A stretch of DNA of 64,000 bases from Sialis fuliginosa. Lineage: Eukaryota; Arthropoda; Insecta; Megaloptera; Sialidae. Below the pieces are notes generated by a model. That model saw nothing but the letters and a program-made list of their open reading frames with translations. It had not been told where the DNA came from and did no database searches. Shown one piece after another: positions 24,530 to 35,650 of this stretch (position 1 is the stretch's first letter; every line of letters begins with the position of its first letter). The DNA is taken from the NCBI GenBank assembly GCA_961205875.1, contig OY540815.1, forward strand, positions 18,971,638-19,035,637, written 5' to 3'. Both the position numbers and the translations under genes were made by a program.

Positions 24530-25021
24530 TGATTGACGGGCTTCTTTTTTGTGATTCTCATGAACTCATGTTACTAATAAAACAAGTAACTCTTTATTTA
24601 ATCAATTTAATTACCAAAGTCCGCAAATATAGTTTGTTTTTAAAATTATAACCTTTTATTTTGTTTATGTTTTTTTTTCCAGTAATGGATAAAGTAAAAC
24701 CAGTAATGAACACGCAGTGATGGGCACATGATAATGATTACAAAATGATAAGTACTACGGCACAAAATATATGAAAAAAGAATCGTCAAATTTGAAACAA
24801 TGTAAAGCAGTTGCTATGATAATATAATAATTAATAAATAAATTATACTAATAATTAGTTTAAATGTCCACCATTTTGACACGTATTGGCCGATTGTCAT
24901 CAAATCTCGCTGTAAGACAGTTAAATGTTTATAGATTAATATTCAGAAATGGTAGTGATAAAAAATCAAGAAATATTTATAATTCAGTTCATTTAATTTA
25001 AAAATAGTCATTACTGGGGTC
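24530..25021 (+). mobile_element. TIR element family A, copy 4 (5' end missing)
   Basis: Starts at GATTGACGGGCTTCTTTTTT, which is internal in complete copies, and continues to CATTACTGGGGTCA where the 3' terminus is lost. The interior matches copies 1 and 3 closely, including GCAGTTGCTATGATAATATA. Confidence 0.9.
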
Positions 25022-25829
25022 ATATTCAACTAAAGTCCCATCTAAATCGGTTCAGTTGTTTCTGTATCAAATCGGATAAATAAACAAACAAAAATCAAAA
25101 CGGGTTTTATATTTTTTCATTGTACAGACAGACCTAATATAAATATATTAATATATTCCTACATGGTAATATAATCCAACTTTAATTTTTCTTCATTGAA
25201 ATTATAATTATATATCTATTAAATATCCTCGATTATTTAGTTACATATTAACAAAATAGAGTTCATATAACTGTATTTGTTAAATAAAACATTTTTAAAA
25301 CCTCTTACTACCAATCACCCTTGTTTCACCCCCATCCCCTTCGTACGTTTTAAACGCTATTAAGATTACAAACCACTGATAGGGCCAGGCAATAATTTAG
25401 TGCCTTTGATGAAATTAATTTCCCCAACCACCCCCCGTGAAAACAAATGAAATATCTGTCGGTAAGGGGTGAAGGGAGTGTGACCGTCCGCCGACCACTG
25501 TTTTATTACTTCCTTTCTATTTGTCATTTTGGTGTCACCCGCTGTGAAGCAGATGTTAATCAATTATGTGTATTTTTTTATACACTATTGATTTTTTAAT
25601 GAAGAAAAATATGTTTTTGTATTTTTCAACGTAAATTAACTATATTTAAAATCAGTTGAACTTTCATGAACGAGGTACGGTAAAAAACTGTTTCTATGAC
25701 CGTAGAATCAAATGAAATGATTAAAGTAAAGACAAAACTACCAGAATTTTAAAATTGAGAACTGCAGAAATGTTTCATGAAAAGTTTGATGTGTTCGAGC
25801 AAAAATGTTAGTGAAAAAATGATTCCTGT
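25022..25829. other. Presumptive intron with a repeat tail
   Basis: About 25025-25130 holds CCATCTAAATCGGTTCAGTT and an AATAAACAAACAAAAATCAA tail typical of dispersed insect repeats. The 65-codon minus frame at 25366-25563 is not recognised. Confidence 0.45.
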
Positions 25830-26256
25830 TGTTCAGTGTCAACTGTGAAATATGATGGGGGTTTCCCTGATTTTCTGGGGATGTGTTTCATCTGCAGAAA
25901 TAAGAAACCTTATCTAAATAGATGGAATTCCGAAAAAAAATGATATCAATGAATTTTAAAAGATAATTATGTTCGTCAGGACTGCGACTAAACAACCCTG
26001 GATTTATTTTCATGTAAGATAATGATACAAAATATTCTTGTAAGCTCTTTTGGAGTTATATTGGCTGGCTCAATCACTCGATCTTAACCCCACATAGCTT
26101 TTTGGGGATGAAAACAAAACTCTAAATCAAGATAGCATCTCTGGAAGATTCCTCTAGACTCCTCTAGACACAATACAGAAATTAATAGAATGTATGCCTC
26201 AATTGTCAGAAAAAGTTGTAAATATGAAAGGTGCTTTTTTGGATGAGAAAACATAA
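25830..26256 (+). pseudogene. Decayed Tc1/mariner-type transposase
   Basis: Seen: one reading frame gives FWGCVSSAEI (from 25873), WLAQSLDLNP (26062-26091) and, at the end, TIQKLIECMPQLSEKVVN (from about 26170) with a stop at 26254. DNDTKYSCKL is found in the +1 frame at 26018, between the two, so paired frameshifts separate it. Several stops interrupt the frame, including TAG at 26095. Known: Tc1 transposases have WGC(F)S, DNDPKH (second catalytic Asp), WPAQSPDLNPIEN(LW) (third catalytic acid) and a C-terminal SMPRR block in this order. The third acidic residue is lost here (NPT followed by a stop). The N-terminal DNA-binding part and the left TIR are not found. The copy is dead. Confidence 0.88.
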
Positions 26257-26400
26257 TGACCTTTATTATTATTTAAATAATTTTTTTTTACTAAAACTGC
26301 TTTATTCAATCAATCCATCCTTAAAAAATTTTATATTATCGAAAAAGTTTGATAGTTTAAAATAATTACGGTTTTTTTTAAATTATCTTTGTATAATTTA

Positions 26401-26430
26401 CCACTGCCCGGAAACTTTTGAACGGCAGTG
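26401..26430 (+). mobile_element. Right terminal repeat of the Tc1-like element
   Basis: CCACTGCCCGGAAACTTTTG followed by AACGGCAGTG and then TA. Read from outside, CACTGCCGTTCAAAAGTTT is a typical Tc1 terminus and TA is the Tc1 target. It lies about 145 bp after the transposase stop, as expected. Confidence 0.75.
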
Positions 26431-26434
26431 TAAA

Positions 26435-26676
26435 TAGGGTGACTAGGTCTCCGGTTTTGGCCCGGAGTTTCCGGGTTTGCACACTGGATCTCCGGGCTCC
26501 GGGTTTTGCAAAAAATGATAACGACTAAAAAAAAAGGCCATCAAAAATAAAGCAAGGGACACAAAAGTGCAGATTATGGTAAAAAAATTTATAAAAATAA
26601 AAAAGATAAAATAAAATAAAAAAGGGGTCTTCATTTACATCTCAGGGTTAACCAAAACTAAAATCTGGTCACCCTA
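26435..26676. mobile_element. Non-autonomous hAT element (242 bp) with perfect 8-bp target duplication
   Basis: TIRs TAGGGTGACTAG (26435) and CTGGTCACCCTA (ending 26676) differ at one position. The 8-bp direct repeat AGTGTAAA lies at 26427-26434 and again at 26677-26684, diagnostic of hAT-type insertion. Inside are CCCGGAGTTTCCGGG and CTCCGGGCTCCGGG. The duplicated target contains the last four bases of the Tc1 terminal repeat plus TA, so this insertion is younger than the Tc1 copy. A related eroded copy is at 12265-12385. Confidence 0.92.
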
Positions 26677-26684
26677 AGTGTAAA

Positions 26685-27335
26685 CCATGTTTAAAATAAG
26701 TTGGTACAAAAATAACCCAATTATAATTCAGTAAGATTTGATTCAGAAAACAAACGGACAGACGTACCTACGTGTTATTTTTAAATTAAGTCTGATTTCC
26801 TACTACCCCATGTACACACACAAACACACACACACACACAAATTGACACGCGCACGCACGCATTTACTCACGCATAACTGATAAAAAAAATTAAACATGC
26901 ATAACTTTGAAAAATGTATCGCTTTATAGGTACTTACATGTTGATAATTAGAGATTATGGTTAATTGTGTTATTTAATTGATATATGAGTTAGTGCGTTA
27001 AAGGCAGACACTCGTGTATGTCTGGATTTGCATATATAAAAATAACCAAGTTGCCATAAATTAACAGTTCTTTATGTAGATATCTAGAAATGTGGTGAGT
27101 TTTATAAAAATAATAAAAACCCTGTACAATACTAGGTAAATGCCCGTGCAACTGGATGCTCTATAAATATATAGTTACACTGGTAGAAACGTTGACTAAG
27201 GCCAAGAAATTCTTGTTTTTATATATAACGGAAATAATATTTTCTTAATCCAACTTTATTATTGTTGGACGAAATATTAACATTGTACTCTTAGTTCCCC
27301 TTATCGCTATGTCTGTATATCAGCGTTTTTAGACG
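26685..27335. other. Presumptive intron with a (CA)n microsatellite
   Basis: The CA repeat is at about 26815-26840, followed by a CGCGCACGCACGC stretch. No gene recognised. Confidence 0.55.
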
Positions 27336-27392
27336 AGACTTATAACTAGAGTTCACTGAAGCTAATTGTGAGTATCAGAAGCGATACCAAAC
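27336..27392 (+). repeat. Left member of a ~57-bp imperfect direct repeat
   Basis: ACTTATAACTAGAGTTCACT, then TATCAGAAGCGATACCAAA, recurs at 28204-28268 as ACTTATAACCAGAGTTGACT ... TATCAGAAGCGATAGAAAA. The two copies bracket repeat E copy 2 and the following AT-rich block. Confidence 0.7.
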
Positions 27393-27401
27393 TAATTTAA
27401 C

Positions 27402-27905
27402 TTAAGGGGTTACATCGTATGTATTAATTAATTTTTGATAATTTTTTATTAGCTTAAATGATGTATAAACATCTTAATTATGATATTCAAAAGAAATTAT
27501 TAACAAAAAAATTGTTTTATTTATAAGACTCACTTTCCAAAGTGTCTCTGAACGAACGAAACAACCTAGGACCTAGATGAAGTGGTGAAAAATGAGTGAT
27601 AATGAGTACATGGTAATGTAAAGGGCACTGTAATTCGGTCTTAAGCCAAAATAGAAATAAAATAAGCAACCGAAAACCGCCAAACCGATATAGTCTCGAA
27701 AAAAAGGTCGAAACTAACGTTGACGTTAGCATGTGGTGAAACAGTTTTCAAACCATAAACTCAACCACGTTTTTAAAAATTGCTGAAAACGTATCGACTT
27801 GAAATTTTAACTGTAACTTCTTAGATAGATTTTATATCGAAGTACACACGATTTTTAAGATTGATTAACAATTACTGTTTTTATAAACAATATAAGGTCG
27901 TTTTT
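27402..27905 (+). repeat. Dispersed repeat E, copy 2
   Basis: Collinear with 8787-9259. It additionally has CGAAGTACACACGATTTTTA near 27838, whose near-complement AATCAATCTTGTGTACTTCG lies at about 27957, forming an inverted pair around an AT-rich loop. Confidence 0.85.
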
Positions 27906-29050
27906 TTTTATCAAAAACGCGATTTTCTGTTTAATATGATACAAAATTTGCAAAAATCAATCTTGTGTACTTCGATGAGAAAACTCTTTTTTTTGTTCTG
28001 GAATTCATGGAAGTTATGTTTTCCGCAGTGGAGCACATAACAAAAAAGATGCACTCAGTTTTATATTTCATTTTTTTTAAATATGTTTTGAGACATGTAC
28101 AATAAATCCTCCAAATTTCATTTGATCGCTTATTTTATTATTCTAAAAAAATTCTTAAAAAAGTCTAATTTCCGAAGTGACGATTAGATACCAGGATTTT
28201 TAATAAGACAGTACTTATAACCAGAGTTGACTGAAGTACCTAAGAGGTAATTGTATCAGAAGCGATAGAAAACGTATTGAACGTGAAGAAGCAACGCGGC
28301 AGCTAAAGATGTGTACCAGCGCTTAGCACCTGGCAGTGTTGTACTGTCACGCCCCCTCAGTGCTGCTCTCTATCTGATGGGGTCGAAGTTACATCACGAC
28401 TAGACCATGGGAAATACTTCTGGTGACGCCTTTCAGAAGATGTCTTGTAATTAGCTGCTGCTTATCTGCAACATTTGTCGAATTCGTGGTGATTAAAATA
28501 TATTGGAGGAATTTAAGTGGTGCTACAAATCCAAATGTACGTCATGATTGAGAGGATGGATTGTAATTTTGAATGGGCAGTATGCGATATATGTATTTTT
28601 TCTTAATTATTCATGGCGTCAGGATTTTAAAATTGAATTTTTTTTTATAAATATATTAGATAACAACGTATCGAAAAAATAATTTCTTTCTGACTTTATT
28701 AAGCTTGATGGAAAGAATCGTAGAGCATCTTGATTGCATTTAGAACTGAAATTTCAAGGTTTAAATTGCAATTTACAGGGTTTTTTTTGTCGAGTGAGTT
28801 TTTCCAATCTTATAGTTGGATTTAAATTACAGAAAAAAATTAAAAGTGAAACTGACAAACTTCATAATTCTTTTAAAATATTCGTTCTAATATCTAATCT
28901 TAGACAACCCTGCCGTACTGTATGTCGAATCGTGCCCTGATAGGCACAGGAAGAAGAAACAACATTTCAAGAAAATTAGATGGCTGATTTTGTAAAGAAG
29001 AATACCAAGAAATTTTAATAAAAAAATAAATAAAGAATGATCGTTCTATG
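27906..29050. other. Presumptive intron; mixed-composition segment at 28270-28480
   Basis: The right member of the direct repeat is at 28204-28268. The 28270-28480 stretch (CGCGGCAGCTAAAGATGTGT, CACGCCCCCTCAGTGCTGCT) is richer in GC and non-repetitive within the window. No coding similarity recognised. Confidence 0.45.
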
Positions 29051-29084
29051 ACTATTTATAATAAAAGTGTAATGATTTACACCG

Positions 29085-29245
29085 AACATAACTCGGTCTG
29101 TTTGTTACCTTTTTACAGCTGAACCGCTGAACCGATCTTGATAAAATTTGGTAGGGAGATAGTTTGCATCTTGAAGAAGGACATAGGAACCTTTGCTTCT
29201 CGAAAAATTGATTAGATTTTTAAAAAATACAATTTAATGTGTACA
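29085..29245 (+). repeat. Lepidopteran-type dispersed repeat, partial
   Basis: GAACCGATCTTGATAAAATT, TGGTAGGGAGATAGTTTGCA and GAAGGACATAGG are matched at 62385-62465. This is a short truncated copy. Confidence 0.65.
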
Positions 29246-29857
29246 TGGATTTCAGAAATCATCAGCAATTATTCCACAATAAATAATATCTGTATGCTTT
29301 TTCAGTACGCTATAAGTATTTATCAACATCCTGTAGTAAAGTGAGCCGTTATTGGCGCTTAAGGAAGACGTCGTGTTTGATTGCAATTTTTTATTTAAAA
29401 CTGCAAAACGTACACAGATTGGGACACGGCACGATCTTGCAACGAAGTAAAGATTAATTATTAAGATTCGACAGAGGCGCGGATTGTTTCTCACCCAGAA
29501 TCACGTTGTTGATGTCAAAACTTAATTATTCTGTTGTGCAGTAAAACAGCGACAGTAAAAATGTTGCTGCAACATCAATTATTTAACCGGTTTTTCGTTT
29601 GTGCATGTAATTTCAATATAACGACTATATTGTTATAGTGCTTTTATGTTATTGAGAATGTCTAATATTATAGACTGTTGGATTCTGGGTGCAACTGCAA
29701 CCCTTATGTGATGTTATATTATTTTTTATGATTGTATCCTACATATTAGACATATTCGTGCATTGAACATATACACACCTAGGGCTTTAGGTGATACGGA
29801 TACGAGATTTAGGTATATCTCTTATCTCATTTTTTACATGAAATGTACTATATACAG
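29246..29857. other. Presumptive intron, no gene seen
   Basis: Non-repetitive mixed sequence at 29330-29600. CTAGGGCTTTAGGTGATACG near 29780 vaguely resembles the end of the 16222 element and may mark the old border of the element that now contains the tandem array. Confidence 0.4.
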
Positions 29858-30480
29858 CTATTATTAAGAAATTAGAATTGATAATTTAACAAATAAGTTG
29901 AATAATTAATATGTCAGCTTGGCGCGATCGAAGAGACTCCAGTTTTTTTTTAAATATAGCTTACACCTTTATCTTTAAGACTATCTAATGCCCGAAGACC
30001 GTCGAGTGCGCCTTCGGCTATTATTAAGAAATTTAAATTGAAAATTTAACAAATAAGTTGAATAGTTAATATGTCAGCTTGGCGCGATCGAAGAGACTCC
30101 AGTTTTTTTTTTAAATATAACTTACACCATTATTTTTAAGACTATCTAATGCCCGAAGATCTTCGAGACCGCCTTCGGCTATTATTAAGAAATTAAAATT
30201 GATAATTTAACAAATAAGTTGAATAGTTAATATGTCAGCTTGGCGCAATCGAAGAGACTCCAGGTTTTTTTTTTAATATAGCTTACACCATTATCTTTAA
30301 GACTATCTAATGCCCGAAGACCTTCGAGTGCGCCTTCGGCTATTATTAAGAAATTTAAATTGAAAATTTAACAAATAAGTTGAATAGTTAATACATATGT
30401 CAGCTTGGCGCGATCGAGCAGACTCCAGTTTTTTTTTTTAAATATAGCTTACACCAAGACTATCTAATGCCCGAAGACCT
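29858..30480. repeat. Tandem array of a ~160-bp unit, 3.9 copies
   Basis: Units begin CTATTATTAAGAAAT at 29858, 30018, 30179 and 30340, giving periods of 160, 161 and 161 bp. Each contains AACAAATAAGTTGAATAGTT, TATGTCAGCTTGGCGCGATC, GAGACTCCAG and ATGCCCGAAGACC; the last unit stops at 30480. Units are highly similar, so amplification is recent or homogenised. The reverse complement of the unit is found, diverged, inside the hAT-like element at 16222-16766. Confidence 0.93.
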
Positions 30481-30700
30481 TTCACAATTTAAGTTTTTCT
30501 TTAATTTTTGAATATTTAAAAATTATAAGTTTTTTATAATAATTTTTTTTATAAAATTTCCTTACACTCGCGAAACGGGGGGTGAGTGGGGTATAGGGTT
30601 CCCGAAAAATTGTTTGGCCCGGACCCCATTGAAGCTCTCTCAGGGCCTGCTTATGCATATCAAGTTCTGGTTAACTAAAGGTAGAAATACTAACAATAAA
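30481..30700. other. Array border with element-like GC-rich tail
   Basis: ACACTCGCGAAACGGGGGGT, GGCCCGGACCCCATT and CTCTCAGGGCCTGC near 30560-30652 look like the subterminal part of a mobile element of the kind that hosts the array. No matching terminal repeat could be proven. Confidence 0.4.
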
Positions 30701-30714
30701 TGCAAACCATTACA

Positions 30715-30985
30715 CCATATCCTAGCAGCAATAATCCATCCATCGTGTGGCGTGTCTTGAGGTTGCGCGTCCTCCGTTATCGCGGCCCGGATCGACACGA
30801 CACGGCCCGCACTCACACACACACACACACCGTCACGGAGTTCCGGTTCCGGTTGGGAGCCACGCAAAGATATTACATGGACACAGTTTATCATGTCATT
30901 GTCGGTAGAGAAGATGGTTATCATTTTGTAAAAACCGTGTTGTTGTTGTTGTTGTTGTTGGGGTCAGTGTGACCGGGATTTAAGG
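30715..30985. other. GC-rich, CpG-containing island with microsatellites
   Basis: CGTCCTCCGTTATCGCGGCC and CGACACGACACGGCCCGCAC are followed by a (CA)n run (about 30811-30830) and later a (TTG)n run (about 30939-30960). Open frames exist on both strands (94 and 90 codons), but neither has recognisable domains, and repeats explain part of them. Possible regulatory island or unrecognised non-coding exon. Confidence 0.4.
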
Positions 30986-32593
30986 GTGTCTGGGATTCTA
31001 GGTGTAAATCACGTATTCAAACATTTGTCGATATTCTTGAAACTTTGCACACACGTAGTACATCGAAAAACATTAAACACGTGTTTTTTTTTTTGGCGTT
31101 TTAAGGTTAGAAAATGCATTCGAAAGTTTAACACCATTTAGCACAATGCTAACCTAACACTACTCATGAGTGTCATTTTCTTATATTTTTTACGACATTT
31201 TTCTATCATAATTTCATTGTCTGCTTGTTTTTGAGATCGCTAATGACAGTTTTGACATTGGTTGGACAAAATCGCAGAAGTTTCAAAAACATTATTTATA
31301 CTTGCGAAGTCAATCTAGAGGTGGCGAATTTTTACTGTAGTACCTTAGGGGTAATAAAGCCCACCAAATTTAAAATTGGGCTTTTTATTATTTATTACAA
31401 TTTGTGATCACATATTTTGTTCTAGATTGATATATCATTTTTATTTACTAATAGTTCTATAGAAAAATCATCTACAACTAAGAAATAACGTAGTCTAGCG
31501 AGAGTTTAGCAGCAGTGGCACGTTATGGATAAAAAATAAATATTAAAATAAAATTATTAATTGTTTATTTATCAGCTGTAATTAAACATAGTTCTCACGC
31601 AAAATAAATTTATATTTATCTGAAAATGTTTAATTTAGTTAAGTGGTCTTATTATACCACCATAGTTTAGTAATGCCCAGTTACTTTTTTTAAGATATCT
31701 TAAAAATAAAAAATAAACAATGTTGATTTTTGTATTTCTTTAGATTAATAATAGACCAAAGTTTACCATTAATATATAACCTTTTTAATATACATTACGT
31801 ATTACCCGAAATATAGCATTTTTATTTAAAGTTAAAGTGAGCCTTATTTTCTTCCATGGCCTTAGTTGTTTTTCAATAAGTATAACTTACATAAGCACAC
31901 ACCCATTTTGTATTTTATTTGCTGATTATAACGTAAAGAGTAAAGACATAAACTAATTTCAAAATGTCATATTATAAAATATATTCAATGTAATCTTTTC
32001 AACACCCCCGTCACTGAGCTAGAACAAATTGGTACCTTTCATCATAGTATACTATAACTAGTAAAGGTGCTGGAGTAGATTATAATAACATATATTAACA
32101 TTATTGTTCGAGTCAAATAAATGTCATTGCTTCTTGTAGCCCCTATATTTTATAAACCCAAATACACTCGGTAACTAATAATTTACCGTCGCCCTCTCTC
32201 TCTATCACGTTGGAAGGTGACAACGAATGACAAAACACCACTGTATCGTGTGAGATGACAATAGAAGATAACAAAACAGAATAACATTTGTATCGCCGTA
32301 TCGGGTTGTTCTATCAGAAGGCACACAAATTATTTATATATATAATGTTGTTTTCTGCACTCCAATTAGACGATTTTTTTTGTTGTTTGTTGAAATTATA
32401 TTATTTTTTTATTGCTTGCGATAAGCATATCTTGTATATTTAGTTGTGTTTATGTGTAGATAATACCAAAGCATGTAACGCTTATTTTTATGTACCTCGC
32501 TATGTTTAAAACAATTATTAACACTTTCGGTTTTAGCTTGAACTCTTATACAGTTAAATGGGGCCTTTTTATTACATTTATGTTCAGATAAAC
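30986..32593. other. AT-rich presumptive intron, no gene seen
   Basis: A small hairpin AATAAAGCCCA ... TGGGCTTTTTATT lies at about 31349-31390. Nothing else is recognised. Confidence 0.5.
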
Positions 32594-32825
32594 CAGTTAA
32601 CAAAATTTGCAAGCACTTTCAAATAAGGTTTCAAATCTATCTGACAGTTCTCTTGAAGTTTCATGAAGTGTTTGATAAACGTGCATGCGTGGTAGGTAAA
32701 CACCAACGTTTTTAAAACAGTGATATTATGAAAAATATTTTGTGCAGTCAAAACCGCCAACTGTGTTAAAATAAGTTGAAGTAATAATTTGAAAGTGCTT
32801 GCAAGCTTGCAGATTTGTTAGCTTA
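32594..32825. mobile_element. TIR element family D, copy with eroded ends
   Basis: AACAAAATTTGCAAGCACTT and GAAAGTGCTTGCAAGCTTGC form the inverted ends. The middle (GTAGGTAAACACCAACG, CCGCCAACTGTGTTA) matches 17679-17992. The outermost CCGGTATTATAAAGGAG is missing on both sides. Confidence 0.85.
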
Positions 32826-34119
32826 TATTTATAACTAATTTATCGGAGACTATGGGAATAGTTTGAAATAAAAATACAACTAAACCTGTACACTCTACAT
32901 CTACAACGACAAACCTAATATTGACTGAAGAAAGTGAAAATTTTTATACGGACAAATTATAATATTATTGGTAGTTATATATCCTTTACTTCACTCACAT
33001 TTTACCCCCCCCCCCCCCCAAATTAAGGGTTGTAAAATACACGTTTCTAGGTCTTTATGAGTCAGTAACTAAAAATTCCTTGTATATTATTAACTTTTTA
33101 TTGTGGGTACATACTTTAGAATAATATGAAATAAGTATAATAATTATGAATTATGAATTATCGACATATACATCAAAACTTCCTATAGTAAAAACAAAAG
33201 TACAATGCACTAACAAGGAAAAAGAACCCATGGCTATCTTACAATCGGCAATACAAGAAGTCGGACTTAACATAAAATTGCACAGTCAAAGAATTTACTG
33301 TGAAGATTCATTACTTGTTTTGCAATTTACTGTAAACGTTGGGACAGTTAAAGACACAAAAAAATAAATATCACTTACAAAATGTACTAAATTTTTACAT
33401 ATGTGAAACAGAAGATATGGTCATGTTTTGTTTTGTAGCATGCTATCTTTGTTTGTCGGTATTTATATGTTCAGTGAGTTTTCTTAACATTTTAAAGCAG
33501 ATTTAAAAACTGTTCTTTAACATTTTTACCTGCATTGATCAACTACGTATATATAACATAATTACTCTGATATTAATGTGTTAATTATTGTTAATATTAT
33601 TTATTTATTTTTTAAGTTAAGTTAAATTATATAATTATGAATATTTCACAATTCTTTAATATATTTTTATATATCGTTATTCAAAAAATACATATGGGGG
33701 GGAGGACTGACAGGACTCTAGTCCTCGAGCCCGGGGAGCAAAAACAAGGTCATATATTGGTATTCACGATATAAAATTTTTAACTGAAAAACCTATTAAA
33801 AAAGGTAAAATATAGTTATTTCTTATGATTTGTACGAACATAAAAACAATTATTAATTAACTAATATATTTTTTTTATTTTTTTATTCAAGTTAAAAAAC
33901 ATTTCGGTAATGAAAAAATTAAAAACGTTAGGTCGTAGAGAATATATTCTAATTTATTGTTTGTTTTTTTTCAATTCAGTTAATTATTATTTACAAGCGC
34001 AATCGTGGACATACAATTTTTAATTTATCACCATTAAAGCTACTTAAGTGTTTTGATTTTTACTTGTACCTTGTAGATCTAATCGAAATCTTTAATTTGA
34101 GACCAAAACCCACATGGTA
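32826..34119. other. AT-rich presumptive intron, no gene called
   Basis: A poly-C run is at 33006-33019. A 73-codon + frame at 33146-33367 is less biased than its neighbours but has no recognised domain. A GGACTCTAGTCCTCGAGCCC block near 33715 resembles an element end. Confidence 0.45.
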
Positions 34120-35620
34120 CACGGAGAGAAAAATCTTAGAAAAATTACTGTGCTCTGCACTATAAACGATGTGCGAAAGTCGAATATGGTCAATTTTATA
34201 CGGTAAAATAAGAAAAATTAAAATTCTTAATATAAAAAGTAAAGGACACAATATTATTTTTTAAAATACAGCCCAGCGAAATTTGTAAAACAGCACAGTA
34301 AAAAGTTCCAATCTCGACAAATTTGTATTTTTTAATGGTTTTTCTTAAAAAAATTGCTATTTAAGTTGTTATAAAATCTTAGGCGGTCTAATGAATTTTA
34401 CCATTCCGTTTGTATAATTTTTTCAAAGCTACTCTCAAAAGCAGAAAGAAAGAAAAAGACAGAAGATACCAATTATGTTGAAAACACAAAAACTAAAATT
34501 GTGATATCTCATTAACTGTGAATCGTGGAGATGTATATATGGTTTTATTTTGTTTGTAAAACGATTCTCTAAAAATCATACGCATCATGTCTAGATCTCA
34601 GATTTATGGTTTTCGATATATTTTAATAGAAAGTTAGAATATAAAGCAAATTTTACTATCAACATAAAGAAGGTAGTAAGTTTCGGGTACAGTCGGCTAT
34701 TTTCGATCTTCCGACGGCGTATAAGCTGACAGTTATATACTTGTATTGGAATGTATATTTGTTTTAAAAGTATATATTGTAATTGTGTAGTGTTTTCTAT
34801 TTTAAAGATATTTTTCTATGTTATCGTGATTTTAAAGTATTATATTTTAATTTATATTCAAAAGTGTTTTTAAGTGTTGTGAATAATATTTAAAGCGGGA
34901 CGTGTAGCATATTTAGATTCAAAATGGCTATGATTGTTTTTATTTTATTAAAATTATTGTTTTGTGCGAATTTTAAATGAAAGTGGGTGATAAATGTTTT
35001 ACAATAATATTTTGTTCGGTTTTAATGTGTTATTTTTAGAAGTTTTAAGTTTTGACAGATATAGGTTAGTTTAGATTTTAGATATTGAAAATACGTTATT
35101 TTATATTTAATTTGTCACGATTACTTTAAGTATAATCGATTTATTGATTTTTAATGGATTTTCAAAGATAAAAAGTAAATTGTATATAGTTTATATAAAA
35201 TAAATAAAATAAGTAGTTCTGTGAAACGGTCTCTTTGCAAATGTATTGGTTGTCATATCTTTATGTAAATTGTTCTACAACTATATTTGTTATTATTAAT
35301 TGTAAAATTAAAAATAATGTATATTATATAAATAAATCGATAACTTTCTTAAAATGAAATTGCTTTTTATTGTTTTTACCTTTCTGTTTGAAAAAAAAAT
35401 AATATAGAAATTTTATGAATCGGTAAGGCAGTTTTCTGATACAGCATTTCAAATTTTACCATGCTGGCACTGTAATTTTTATAAAGTAATCACTGATAAT
35501 TTTTATATGGACGTATAAATATTTTTTACTTGTATCGTCGATTGCGCACGCATTATAAGAGAGCACAGTAATTTTTCTAAGATTTTCTGTATAAAAATTA
35601 TCATGACTTTTCTCTCTGTG
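34120..35620. mobile_element. Putative 1.5-kb TIR element flanked by TA
   Basis: Outer ends CACGGAGAGAAAA (34120) and TTTTCTCTCTGTG (ending 35620) are inverted repeats, and a second exact 26-bp inverted block follows (34131-34156 with 35560-35585; core TTAGAAAAATTACTGTGCTC). TA stands on both sides (34118-34119, 35621-35622), consistent with a TA target. A further loose inverted pair lies deeper (near 34270 and 35440). No transposase is recognisable in the AT-rich interior. The superfamily is unassigned. Confidence 0.7.
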
Positions 35621-35650
35621 TAGCTGCTCTGAGTGTCGAAATATACTGAT

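Noticed and set aside
33146-33367. 73-codon + frame with relatively balanced composition
   Set aside because: No domain recognised and no splice-site or homology support; could be chance.
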